A DNA stretch of 64,000 nucleotides from Paraburkholderia ginsengiterrae (lineage in GTDB: Bacteria > Pseudomonadota > Gammaproteobacteria > Burkholderiales > Burkholderiaceae): the NCBI RefSeq assembly GCF_001645125.1, contig NZ_LXKA01000338.1, positions 1-64,000 on the forward strand, given 5' to 3'. Shown here in pieces: positions 8,898-16,893 of this stretch; the stretch's first letter is position 1, and every line of letters starts with the position of its first letter. The translations under genes and the position numbers were made by a program. The notes beneath the pieces were generated by a model that was not told where the DNA came from, made no database searches, and saw only the letters and a list, made by a program, of their open reading frames with translations.

Positions 8898-10179
8898 GTT
8901 GTATTTTCGGCGACGCCGCGCGCCGGCGCGACAAACGCGCGCCGCCCGCTTCGTCGAACAGCGAGACATGCGTACTGTCGAACGAGAACGCCACGGTGTC
9001 CCCCACCGCCAACGGCGTCTTCGTCTGGTCGATCGATGCGACCTGCATTCCATGATAGTCGAGCCAGATGACGCGGTGGTTGCCCATCGGCTCCACCAGC
9101 GAAACTTTTGCACGCTGGCTCGCGCCCTCGTCTTGCGGCGCTTCTGTTGGCGCGTCTGTTTGCGCGTCGATCCGCTCCCTGATCCGCACGTCTTCCGCTC
9201 GCACGCCGAGCACGCAGCGCAACGCATTCGCGGGCGTGTTTTTAAACGGATACTTCGACACGCCGAGCCGCCAGTTCGCCGTACAGAAGTCCACCGAGCC
9301 GTCCCGCGCTTCGAGCCTGCCTTCGAGCAGATTCATGGCGGGCGTGCCCAGAAAAGTCGCGACAAACAGGTTCTCGGGTCGCGCGTAGACTTCCGCCGGG
9401 GTGCCAAACTGCTGGATCACGCCGCCGCGCATCACCGCCATGCGGGTGGCGAGCGTCATGGCCTCCACCTGGTCGTGCGTCACGTAGATCATCGTCGCGC
9501 CCAGGCGCTGATGCAGTTGCTTGAGTTCGCGGCGCAGCTCGGTGCGCAACTTGGCGTCGAGATTGGAGAGCGGTTCGTCGAACAGAAACACGTCGGCCTC
9601 GCGCACGATCGCCCGGCCGATCGCCACCCGTTGCCGCTGCCCGCCCGAGAGCTGCGCCGGTTTGCGCTTCAGGAGCGGCCCGAGCTGCAGCATCTCCGAC
9701 GCCCGCGCCACGCGCCGCGCGATTTCCGCCTTCGGCGTGCCGTTGATGCGCAACGCGAACGACAGATTGCGCTCCACGCTCATGGTCGGATACAGCGCGT
9801 ACGACTGGAACACCAGCGCGATGCGCCGGTCTTTCGGATCGGCCCAGGTCATGTCCTCGCCGGCAATCTCGATGCTGCCGCCGCTCACGTCGATCAGCCC
9901 GGCAATGCTGTGCAGCAAGGTGGACTTGCCGCAGCCGGACGGCCCGAGCAGCACGACGAATTCTCCCGCCCGCACATCGAGATCGAGGTTCTCGATCACC
10001 GTGTTGGCGCCCAGGCGAATGGTCAGATTGCGCACCGCAACGTTGGCGGCAGTCGTGACGCCCTCTTTGTCCGCCACCTCGGCATGGCTCGCCACGCCCT
10101 CCACTTCAGCCGCCTCGTCGGCCGCCTCATCTGCCTTCGCGCGCGCCACCGCATTTGCCAGATTAGCCACGTTTGTCAT
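8890..10179 (-). CDS. Sugar ABC transporter ATP-binding protein (MalK/UgpC type)
   Basis: 429 aa. Walker A GPSGCGKST, Q-loop FQSYALYP, signature LSGGQRQR, Walker B VFLFDEP and switch His in THDQVEAM are all present. The C-terminal regulatory TOBE-like domain (about 290-425) is typical of carbohydrate importers. An unusual Ala/Glu-rich extension of nearly 50 residues precedes the first ATPase strand (NLTIRLG). A later start would remove it, but no clear alternative start or ribosome site is visible. It energises the two permeases encoded just upstream. Spacing to the upstream permease is 11 bp. Confidence 0.95.
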   Translation of the reverse strand: MTNVANLANAVARAKADEAADEAAEVEGVASHAEVADKEGVTTAANVAVRNLTIRLGANTVIENLDLDVRAGEFVVLLGPSGCGKSTLLHSIAGLIDVSGGSIEIAGEDMTWADPKDRRIALVFQSYALYPTMSVERNLSFALRINGTPKAEIARRVARASEMLQLGPLLKRKPAQLSGGQRQRVAIGRAIVREADVFLFDEPLSNLDAKLRTELRRELKQLHQRLGATMIYVTHDQVEAMTLATRMAVMRGGVIQQFGTPAEVYARPENLFVATFLGTPAMNLLEGRLEARDGSVDFCTANWRLGVSKYPFKNTPANALRCVLGVRAEDVRIRERIDAQTDAPTEAPQDEGASQRAKVSLVEPMGNHRVIWLDYHGMQVASIDQTKTPLAVGDTVAFSFDSTHVSLFDEAGGARLSRRRAASPKIQHG

Positions 10180-10190
10180 CGCCCTATGCC

Positions 10191-11108
10191 CTATCCCTTG
10201 ACGGCGCCCGATGCAATGCCGCGCACGAACCAGCGGCCCGACACGAAGTAGACCGCGAGCGGCACCATGGAGGTCAAAATCGTGGCCGCCATGTTGACGT
10301 TATAGAGCCGCTCGCCGGTCGTCGTATTGATGATGTTATTCAGTTGCACCGTCATCGGCAGATTTTTGGTGCCGGCGAACACGAGGCCGAGAATGAAATC
10401 ATTCCAGATGCCCGTGACCTGCATGATGAGCGCCACCACGATGATCGGCGTGGACATGGGCAGCATGAGCTGCACGAAGATGCGCCAGAAGCCGCCGCCG
10501 TCGATGCGTGCCGCCTTGAACAGCTCCTGCGGAATCGACGCGTAGTAGTTGCGGAACAGCAGCGTCATGACCGGCATGCCGAAGACGGTGTGGATCACCA
10601 CGATACCGGGCAGCGAACTGAACAGATGCACGCTCGCCAGCACGCGCACGAGCGGGTAGACCATCACCTGCACGGGAATGAACGCGCCCATCAGCAAAAC
10701 CCCGAACAGCAGGCCGGCGCCGCGCGGCCGCCAGAACGACAATGCATAGCCGTTCACCGCGCCGATGGCGATCGAGAACAGCGTGCTCGGCACGACGATG
10801 CGCACCGAGTTCCAGAAGCCGACCTGAATGCCGTTGCAATCGAGCCCGGTGCAGGCGGAGTGCCACGCCGCGCTCCATGCGTCCAGCGTGAAATGGGTGG
10901 GAAACGCCAAGAGATTGCCGAGCCGGATCTCGCTCATCGGCTTGACCGAGGTGACGAGCATCACGTACAGCGGCAGCAGAAAGAACAGCGCCGCCGTGAG
11001 CAGAAACGCGTAGACGCCGAGGCGTGCCGGCGTAAATGCCCGGCGGCGGCGCCGATTGCGCGCCCTACCCGGCGTGCCGCCTTTCAGCGGCGAGCTGAGC
11101 GTGTTCAT
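10191..11108 (-). CDS. Carbohydrate ABC transporter permease (MalG type)
   Basis: About 305 aa with six predicted membrane helices, beginning after a basic N-terminus of about 35 residues. The EAA loop appears as FKAARIDGGGFWRIFVQLMLP. The start is the ATG at 11108, which overlaps the stop of the upstream permease as TGATG, indicating translational coupling. The longer frame reaching 11765 is a shadow over the other permease. It forms the inner-membrane channel with the MalF-type partner. Confidence 0.93.
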   Translation of the reverse strand: MNTLSSPLKGGTPGRARNRRRRRAFTPARLGVYAFLLTAALFFLLPLYVMLVTSVKPMSEIRLGNLLAFPTHFTLDAWSAAWHSACTGLDCNGIQVGFWNSVRIVVPSTLFSIAIGAVNGYALSFWRPRGAGLLFGVLLMGAFIPVQVMVYPLVRVLASVHLFSSLPGIVVIHTVFGMPVMTLLFRNYYASIPQELFKAARIDGGGFWRIFVQLMLPMSTPIIVVALIMQVTGIWNDFILGLVFAGTKNLPMTVQLNNIINTTTGERLYNVNMAATILTSMVPLAVYFVSGRWFVRGIASGAVKG

Positions 11109-12049
11109 CACGCCTCCTTGCGCAGGGCTGCGCGGCTGCGGGCATAGAAGAACGGCGCGAGAATCGCCAGCACCGTCGCGAGCAACACGATCGACGCCGC
11201 CGAGGCGAGCCCGATATTGGCGCGGCCGAACAGATAGTCCATGATGAACTTCGCCGGCACTTCGCTCGCCGTGCCGGGTCCGCCTTGCGTCATCGCGACC
11301 ACCGCGTCGAACAGCTTCACGACCATCACGAACAGCAGAACGAACGCGGTGGACAGCGAGGGCCCCAGCATCGGCACGACGATGCTGACATAGACGCGCC
11401 AACGCGGAATGCCGTCGATGCGCGCGGCCTTCCACAATTCGTCGTCGATGCCGCGCAAGCCGGCCAGCATCAGCGCCATCACCAGACCCGAAGCCTGCCA
11501 CACGGTAGCGATGACGATTGTGTAGATCACCCAGTCCTGATCGACGATCCAGTCGAAACGCGCGTGCGCGAAACCGAGTTTGTGCAACACGGCCTGCGCA
11601 CCCAGTTCCGGGTTCAGAATCCACTGCCACACGAGCCCCGTCGCCACGAACGACATCGCATACGGATAGAGGAACACCGTGCGCAATGCGCCTTCCGCGA
11701 CCACGCGCTGATCGATGAAAATCGCCAGCAGCAAGCCGATCACCATGCACGCCACGATAAAGCACGCGCCGTAGATCACGATGTTCTGCAGCGACAGCAG
11801 CCAGCGGTCGTTATTGAAAAGCCGCGCGTATTGCGTCAAACCGGCAAAGTCGCCGGAAGGAAACGTACGTGAATTGCTAAGCGAGACGCGCGCGGTCCAG
11901 ACCATCGTGCCGAGATACGCGAGCACGACGGTCAGGACCATCGGCAGCAAGGCAATCCAGACTGCCAAAGAAAAGCGCTTTTTTAGCGGCTTTCTGGCGC
12001 GCGCTTTTCGTGGTTTCGAGTCGGAGGCCGGCAACTTGAGCGCGTGCAT
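11108..12049 (-). CDS. Carbohydrate ABC transporter permease (MalF type)
   Basis: 313 aa. A Lys/Arg-rich cytoplasmic N-terminus leads into six hydrophobic segments. The EAA loop is ELWKAARIDGIPRWRVYVSIV, the contact site for the ATPase. It lies 9 bp after the binding-protein gene and overlaps the next permease at its stop codon. Substrate specificity follows the binding protein; the GH1 enzyme in the same operon suggests a beta-glucoside such as cellobiose. Confidence 0.93.
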   Translation of the reverse strand: MHALKLPASDSKPRKARARKPLKKRFSLAVWIALLPMVLTVVLAYLGTMVWTARVSLSNSRTFPSGDFAGLTQYARLFNNDRWLLSLQNIVIYGACFIVACMVIGLLLAIFIDQRVVAEGALRTVFLYPYAMSFVATGLVWQWILNPELGAQAVLHKLGFAHARFDWIVDQDWVIYTIVIATVWQASGLVMALMLAGLRGIDDELWKAARIDGIPRWRVYVSIVVPMLGPSLSTAFVLLFVMVVKLFDAVVAMTQGGPGTASEVPAKFIMDYLFGRANIGLASAASIVLLATVLAILAPFFYARSRAALRKEA

Positions 12050-12058
12050 GACGCGCGC

Positions 12059-13297
12059 CTAGCTCTTTAACGCATTGGCAAACGCCTTTTGCGCGTCGTC
12101 GACCGGCTGGTTCTTGTTCCAGAAGTTTGTGATGACGTCGATCAACGCCCCTTGCGTATCAGGCGAGAGCAGCATTTCCGGATTCGGCAACTGACGCGAC
12201 TTGTCCTTCATGATCGCAATGCCCTCCTTCGCGCAAATGTCGAGGCTGCCGGCGTCCACGTCGGGACGAATGGGGATCGAGCCTTTCTTCGCGCTGAATG
12301 CGACCTGCGCGGACGGCGAAGTCATCACCGTGGCCAGCAGATTTTGCGCCTTGATCGTGGTGGCGTTGTCGGTTTTCGGAAACACGAACACGTCGCCCGC
12401 GACGAGATACGGCGAATGCGGGCCGAAACCCGGGAAGCAGCCGAAGTCCTTGCCCGCGCTCTGATTGGCCGCCGAGAATTCGCCCTTGGCCCAGTCGCCC
12501 ATGATCTGCACGCCGGCCTTGCCGGAAATCACCAGCGCCGTGGCGTCGTTCCAGTTACGCCCCGGCGAACCGGGATCGACGAAATCGTGCAGGCGCTTGA
12601 ACGAGACGAGTACCTTTTTGAACGCATCCGACTTCACGGCATTCATGTCGTGATCGCGGTACACCTTGAGGTAGAGATCGGGGCCGCCCACGTCCGCGAA
12701 CACGGCGTCGAACGTGATTTTTTCCTGCCAGGGCTGGCCGCCGAGGGCCAAAGGAATCACGCCCGCTGCTTTGAGTTTGCCGAGATCGGCGATGAACTCG
12801 TCGTAGCTCTTCGGCTCTGCGGCGATACCGGCTTTCTGGAACACCGGCTTCGAGTAGAAGAACCACGCCGGCATATGGATATCGACGGGAGCGGCGTAGT
12901 AATGGCCCTTCACCTTGATGCTGTCGATAATCGACTGCGGGAATATGCCGTTCCAGTTCTCTTTCGCGGCGACATCGTCGACGTTGTTCAGCAGGCCCTG
13001 ATCGATCAGGTCGTGAAACTGCCTGGACGTATTGAATTGCGCGGCCGTGGGTGGATCGCCGCCGACAATCCGGTTGATTGCCGTGGAGCGGGCCTGATCG
13101 GCGCCCGCCACCGCGTTGTCGACCCATTGTCCGCCGGCCTTGTTGTACGCATCGGCAAACTGGCGGATGGCGGCCGATTCGCCGCCCGAGGTCCACCAGT
13201 GAATCACGTTGGCCTTCAAAGGCTCCGCATGCGCGACGGCGCCACTCAACGCCAGCGCTGCAACCACAACTCGCAAGGCCATCTTTTTGCTGTTCAT
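12059..13297 (-). CDS. Carbohydrate ABC transporter substrate-binding protein
   Basis: 412 aa, family 1 extracellular solute-binding protein. A Sec signal peptide (MNSKKMALRVVVAALALSG, cleavage near AHA-E) is followed by VIHWWTSGGESAAIRQFA and later AQFNTSRQFHDLIDQG, characteristic of sugar-binding proteins. The ATG at 13297 has the strong ribosome site GGAGACGGG just upstream, so I do not use the TTG-initiated extension to 13384. It is periplasmic and delivers sugar to the two downstream permeases. Paired with a GH1 glucosidase, it probably binds a beta-linked disaccharide (inference). Confidence 0.94.
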   Translation of the reverse strand: MNSKKMALRVVVAALALSGAVAHAEPLKANVIHWWTSGGESAAIRQFADAYNKAGGQWVDNAVAGADQARSTAINRIVGGDPPTAAQFNTSRQFHDLIDQGLLNNVDDVAAKENWNGIFPQSIIDSIKVKGHYYAAPVDIHMPAWFFYSKPVFQKAGIAAEPKSYDEFIADLGKLKAAGVIPLALGGQPWQEKITFDAVFADVGGPDLYLKVYRDHDMNAVKSDAFKKVLVSFKRLHDFVDPGSPGRNWNDATALVISGKAGVQIMGDWAKGEFSAANQSAGKDFGCFPGFGPHSPYLVAGDVFVFPKTDNATTIKAQNLLATVMTSPSAQVAFSAKKGSIPIRPDVDAGSLDICAKEGIAIMKDKSRQLPNPEMLLSPDTQGALIDVITNFWNKNQPVDDAQKAFANALKS

Positions 13298-13412
13298 CCC
13301 GTCTCCGTCAGTCCGGGCGTTGCGCCCTTGTTTCAAGTCGACATGCAAACCAGCCAAACCTGCCTCTACGTGCAATACGTGCAATACGTGCTCTACGTGC
13401 TTCCGACCGCGG

Positions 13413-14831
13413 CTAACTCCGTGCCTTGCGCTCCTTCAGAAACGCCGACACCCACTCCGCGCTGCGCTTGATCGTACGCTTCTGCGTCGCGTAATCGACA
13501 TGCACGATACCAAAGCGCCGCTCGTACCCGAATGCCCACTCGAAGTTGTCCATCAGCGACCAGAGAAAATAGCCGCGCACGTCGACACCGGCCTGGATCG
13601 CCTGATCGACCGCGGCGAGGTGGCGCCTGAGAAACGAAATGCGCTGGGTGTCATCCACATGGCCGCCGATCACCGTGTCGTCCGACGCCATGCCGTTCTC
13701 GGTGATGTAGATAGGCGGCAGATTCCGGTACGCGGCCTTGAAACCGGTCAGCAGGTCGCGCAAACCGTCCGGATACACCTCCCAGCCCATCTGCGTGCGC
13801 TCCACGCCTTCGGGCGGGACTTCCCTGAAGCCGTGCGCGCCATCGCTCTCGACGTTCGTGCGGAAATAATAGTTGATGCCCAGAAAATCTAGCGGTGCAG
13901 AAATGGTCCGCAGGTCGCCTTCGAGCACGAGCGGCTCGGTGCCCGGCCACAGTTCGAGCAGATCGCCAGGATACGCGCCCTTGAGCAGCGGATCGAGAAT
14001 CCACGCGTTGTGCTGAACCTCGAACAGATGCGCCGCGCGCTGATCGGCGGCGCGCTCGCTGTTGGCCGTGCCGCGTCCGACGTTGGCGACAATGCCCTTT
14101 TGCGACGCCGGATCGTTGGCGCGCAGCGCCGGCACCGCGAGACCGTGCGCAAGCAGCAGATGATGCATGGCCTGCGTGGCGAAGCGTGGATTCGCGAGTC
14201 CCGGCGCGTGGTGGCCGTTGCCGTAGCCGAGATACGCCGAGCACCACGGTTCGTTGAGCGTCGCCCACGCGTCGACGCTGCCGGCCAGTTCACGGCTCAT
14301 CAGGTCGGCGTAATCGGCGAAACGGTAAGCGGTATCGCGATTGAGCCAGCCGCCGCGATCTTCCAGATGCTGCGGCAAGTCCCAGTGATACAGCGTGACA
14401 AAGGTGGTGATGCCCTTCTCCTTCAACCGCGCGAGCAGGCGCCGATAGAAGTCGAGCCCTTTGCGATTCGGCTGGCCGGCCTCATCCATCACGCGCGGCC
14501 AGGCGATCGAGAGCCGGTAGCCTTCGAGACCGAGTCCCATCAGCATGTCGATGTCCGCTTCCCAGCGATGGTAGTGATCGCAGGCCACGGCGCCGGTGTC
14601 GCCGGCCAGCACTTTGCCGGGCGTGGCGGAAAACGTGTCCCAGATGCACGGCAATCGGCCGTCTTCATTCACCGCGCCTTCGATCTGATACGAAGCCGTG
14701 GCTGCGCCAAGCAGAAAGCTCTTGCGCCATAGCGGCGAATCGGCGGGTGGCGCGAGAGGGTCCGCGAGCGGATGGGAACGGGAATGGGGAGAGAGCGCGT
14801 CGGATACAGCGGATAGGTCGTCGGTTGCCAC
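13413..14831 (-). CDS. GH1 family beta-glucosidase
   Basis: 472 aa, the usual GH1 length plus a short polar N-terminal tail. The acid/base glutamate is E194 in TLNEPW and the nucleophile is E378 in YITENG; LLGAATASYQIEG and YHWDLPQHLEDRGGWLN are further family signatures. No signal peptide, so it is cytoplasmic and splits the sugar after import. The start is a GTG at 14831: AGGAG lies five bases before it (14837-14841), while the longer ATG frames to 14882 and 14921 lack a ribosome site and would cover the operator. First gene of the six-gene operon. Confidence 0.93.
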   Translation of the reverse strand: MATDDLSAVSDALSPHSRSHPLADPLAPPADSPLWRKSFLLGAATASYQIEGAVNEDGRLPCIWDTFSATPGKVLAGDTGAVACDHYHRWEADIDMLMGLGLEGYRLSIAWPRVMDEAGQPNRKGLDFYRRLLARLKEKGITTFVTLYHWDLPQHLEDRGGWLNRDTAYRFADYADLMSRELAGSVDAWATLNEPWCSAYLGYGNGHHAPGLANPRFATQAMHHLLLAHGLAVPALRANDPASQKGIVANVGRGTANSERAADQRAAHLFEVQHNAWILDPLLKGAYPGDLLELWPGTEPLVLEGDLRTISAPLDFLGINYYFRTNVESDGAHGFREVPPEGVERTQMGWEVYPDGLRDLLTGFKAAYRNLPPIYITENGMASDDTVIGGHVDDTQRISFLRRHLAAVDQAIQAGVDVRGYFLWSLMDNFEWAFGYERRFGIVHVDYATQKRTIKRSAEWVSAFLKERKARS

Positions 14832-14904
14832 GGATGCTCCTGTGCGGAAGTCAGTTAACCGAGCTACGGCGGATGGCGGCATATCACCGGGTTGACGACT
14901 CCAG

Positions 14905-14918
14905 TGGAAGCGCTTCCA
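14905..14918. promoter_or_regulatory. LacI-family operator upstream of the beta-glucosidase operon
   Basis: TGGAAGCGCTTCCA is a perfect 14-bp palindrome with the central CG step typical of LacI/GalR operators. It lies 74 bp before the GTG of the glucosidase. The operon ends with its own lacI-type gene, so the regulator-operator pairing is straightforward. A weak sigma-70-like TTGCTG / TATCGT pair with an 18-bp spacer lies just upstream on the minus strand, which would put the operator at the start of the transcript. Confidence 0.8.
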
Positions 14919-15026
14919 CACGACCCGTGAACGATAGCAGCGGTGAATTCAACGCAGCAATCAGGGTTTGTCTGGAGCACCGCGGGTTCGACGTCGATAG
15001 ACGCGTGGCTTTGAGGACGGCGCCGC

Positions 15027-15974
15027 TCAGGAACCCGTCATCAGGTAATAACGGCCGTCGGCGCTGACATTGAAGCCGAATCCGCATGCCGTGGGTGAGC
15101 CGCGCGTGATGACATCAAGCGTCTCCGGCGCGGAGAGCCTGAACTCGATCAGGCATTTGTCGCCCCCTTGGGGGACTTCCTTCGACGTGTAGCGCGCGAG
15201 GTTGGTGATTTTTGCGGTGGCCTCGAGCGGCGCGTCGCCGGCGGTCACCATGACCGGCACGCGCGCCACGCCGTCGTAGAAACGCACGTAGGCAGACAGG
15301 CTGCCCATGTTCGCGCCGGGCTGACCATCGGCACCCACGGTCGGATACATGAAATCGCCGTCGATCCGGTAGACGCCGCGCCGCCCTTTCACCGGCTTCA
15401 CCTCAATGTTGTTCCAGGCACCGAAAAACAGGTAATGGGTAAAGCGCGCCCCGCCGGGCGGCACGCCCTTCACCACCGCCTTGCCGTCTATCGCGTCGAG
15501 ACGCTCGCGCGCAGCGGTAGTCGCGCGGCCGACCAGCGTGTCGCCGGGATAGTCGTCGCCGCGGCTCACAGCGGTTCGGTAGTAGGCGCGTGCGTCGGGC
15601 AGCGCGCCCAGCTTCACCTGCACGTCGCCCAGATGGACCAGCGCCATCGCCACGCGTGCCCGCGCGGAACTGGCGGCCTTCGGCGAGTTTTCCTCATCCG
15701 CCTGCATGACAGTGGCTTCGGCAAGCGCGGCCTCCATCCCGACCAGGGTCTGCGCCTCCTTGATGCGCCCTGATTCAAGCGCGGCCACGCCGAGTGCCGC
15801 GCATGACGCATTGGTGCGGCACGGCACGTCCTTACCGGACAGCAGATTACGGCGATAGAGATCGGCACGCGACGCGCGGTACTGTGCATCGGCGTTCACC
15901 GGCGCGGGCATGAGCGCGGCAAGCGTGGTTGAAGCGACAACGACAGTAGCGGCGAATGCGGTTCTGACGTTCAT
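15027..15974 (-). CDS. Secreted protein with N-terminal helical-repeat region, function unknown
   Basis: 315 aa with a signal peptide (hydrophobic stretch AFAATVVVASTTLAALM, cleavage near NADA). The middle, about 55-165, is Ala-rich and helical and resembles TPR-like repeats (LVHLGDVQVKLGALPDARAYYR). The C-terminal half is a beta-rich domain with paired cysteines (CLIEF and ACGFGF). It is probably periplasmic. I use the ATG at 15974 rather than the TTG two codons earlier. I do not recognise the family. It is divergent from the GntR regulator. Confidence 0.7.
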   Translation of the reverse strand: MNVRTAFAATVVVASTTLAALMPAPVNADAQYRASRADLYRRNLLSGKDVPCRTNASCAALGVAALESGRIKEAQTLVGMEAALAEATVMQADEENSPKAASSARARVAMALVHLGDVQVKLGALPDARAYYRTAVSRGDDYPGDTLVGRATTAARERLDAIDGKAVVKGVPPGGARFTHYLFFGAWNNIEVKPVKGRRGVYRIDGDFMYPTVGADGQPGANMGSLSAYVRFYDGVARVPVMVTAGDAPLEATAKITNLARYTSKEVPQGGDKCLIEFRLSAPETLDVITRGSPTACGFGFNVSADGRYYLMTGS

Positions 15975-16080
15975 GTGCAAGAGAATACGGTGACCGTGGC
16001 AAGTCGTCCACGATTGCGCAAATGGATAGCAGAAATAGTTGGTTTGGACGGCGGCACGCGCTCACTAGACTGTGACCCAT

Positions 16081-16094
16081 CTTGTCATAACAAG
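16081..16094. promoter_or_regulatory. HutC/GntR-type operator in front of the AprAB-like operon
   Basis: CTTGTCATAACAAG has inverted half sites CTTGT/ACAAG with a 4-bp centre, the pattern known for HutC-subfamily GntR regulators (TTGT-n4-ACAA). It ends 7 bp before the ATG of the GntR gene. This fits autoregulation and control of the whole operon. Confidence 0.7.
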
Positions 16095-16101
16095 TTGAGT
16101 C

Positions 16102-16893
16102 ATGTCGAAACCGGCCAGCAATCTCGTCCCGCTCGTGCCTCTGCCGCTCTATGCGCAGATCAAGGAAGCACTGCGCACACGCATTCTCGACGGCAGCTAT
16201 GCGCCGCATAGCCAGATGCCGTCCGAGCATGAACTCTGCGCGATGTTCGGCGTGAGCCGCATCACCGTCCGCCAGGCGCTCGGCGACCTGCAAAAGGAAG
16301 GGCTTCTATTCAAGCTGCACGGCAAGGGCACTTTCGTGTCGAAGCCCAAGGCGTTTCAGAACGTCAGTTCCCTGCAAGGCTTTGCCGAAGCCATGTCGGC
16401 GATGGGCTATGAAATCGTCAACCAGTTGCGCAGCTTGCGCGTCGTGAAGGCCGGGCGCCAGGTCGCGGCGCGGCTGAATATCGAAGAAGGCTCGCCGGTC
16501 ACCGAAATCCATCGCGTGCGCCTGCTCAATCGGGAGCCGGTGTCGCTCGAACTGACGTGGCTGCCTGAAACGCTCGGCGCGCGCCTCGCGCATGCGGATC
16601 TCGTCACGCGCGACATCTTCCTGATACTCGAAAACGACTGCGGCGTGCCGCTCGGTCACGCGGACATCGCGCTCGACGCCATGCTCGCTAACGAAGACAT
16701 CGCCGATGCCTTGCGCGTCGACGAAGGCAGCGCCGTCTTGCGCATTGACCGGCTGACGCATGACGCCGATGGCACACCTATCGACTACGAACACCTCTAC
16801 TTCCGCGGCGATGCATTCCAGTACCGGCTCCGCATCGACCGGGAGAAATCCACTCCAACAACCAAGCGCGCGGCAACAAGGAAAGCACCATGA
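16102..16893 (+). CDS. GntR family transcriptional regulator, HutC subfamily
   Basis: 263 aa. The N-terminal winged HTH has the family motifs PLYAQIKEALRTRILDGSY, QMPSEHELCAMFGVSRITVR and KLHGKGTFVS. The C-terminal UTRA effector-binding domain spans about 90-245 (EIHRVRLLNREPVSLELTW; DYEHLYFRGD). HutC-type regulators are usually repressors released by a small metabolite. Its stop overlaps the start of the flavoprotein (ATGA, 16890-16893), so it is part of that operon and the likely sensor of its substrate. A matching operator lies at 16081-16094. Confidence 0.94.
   Translation: MSKPASNLVPLVPLPLYAQIKEALRTRILDGSYAPHSQMPSEHELCAMFGVSRITVRQALGDLQKEGLLFKLHGKGTFVSKPKAFQNVSSLQGFAEAMSAMGYEIVNQLRSLRVVKAGRQVAARLNIEEGSPVTEIHRVRLLNREPVSLELTWLPETLGARLAHADLVTRDIFLILENDCGVPLGHADIALDAMLANEDIADALRVDEGSAVLRIDRLTHDADGTPIDYEHLYFRGDAFQYRLRIDREKSTPTTKRAATRKAP

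Noticed and set aside
7770-10251. Long plus-strand frames (433 and 521 codons) across the LacI and ATPase genes
   Set aside because: Antisense shadows with Arg/His-rich composition; the minus-strand genes carry complete family motifs.
11966-11977. AAAAGCGCTTTT palindrome resembling a LacI-type operator
   Set aside because: It lies inside the coding start of the MalF-type permease as Lys/Arg codons; coincidence of codon use is simpler.
12089-13471. 460-codon plus-strand frame over the sugar-binding protein
   Set aside because: Shadow of the binding-protein gene; no ribosome site or recognisable domain.
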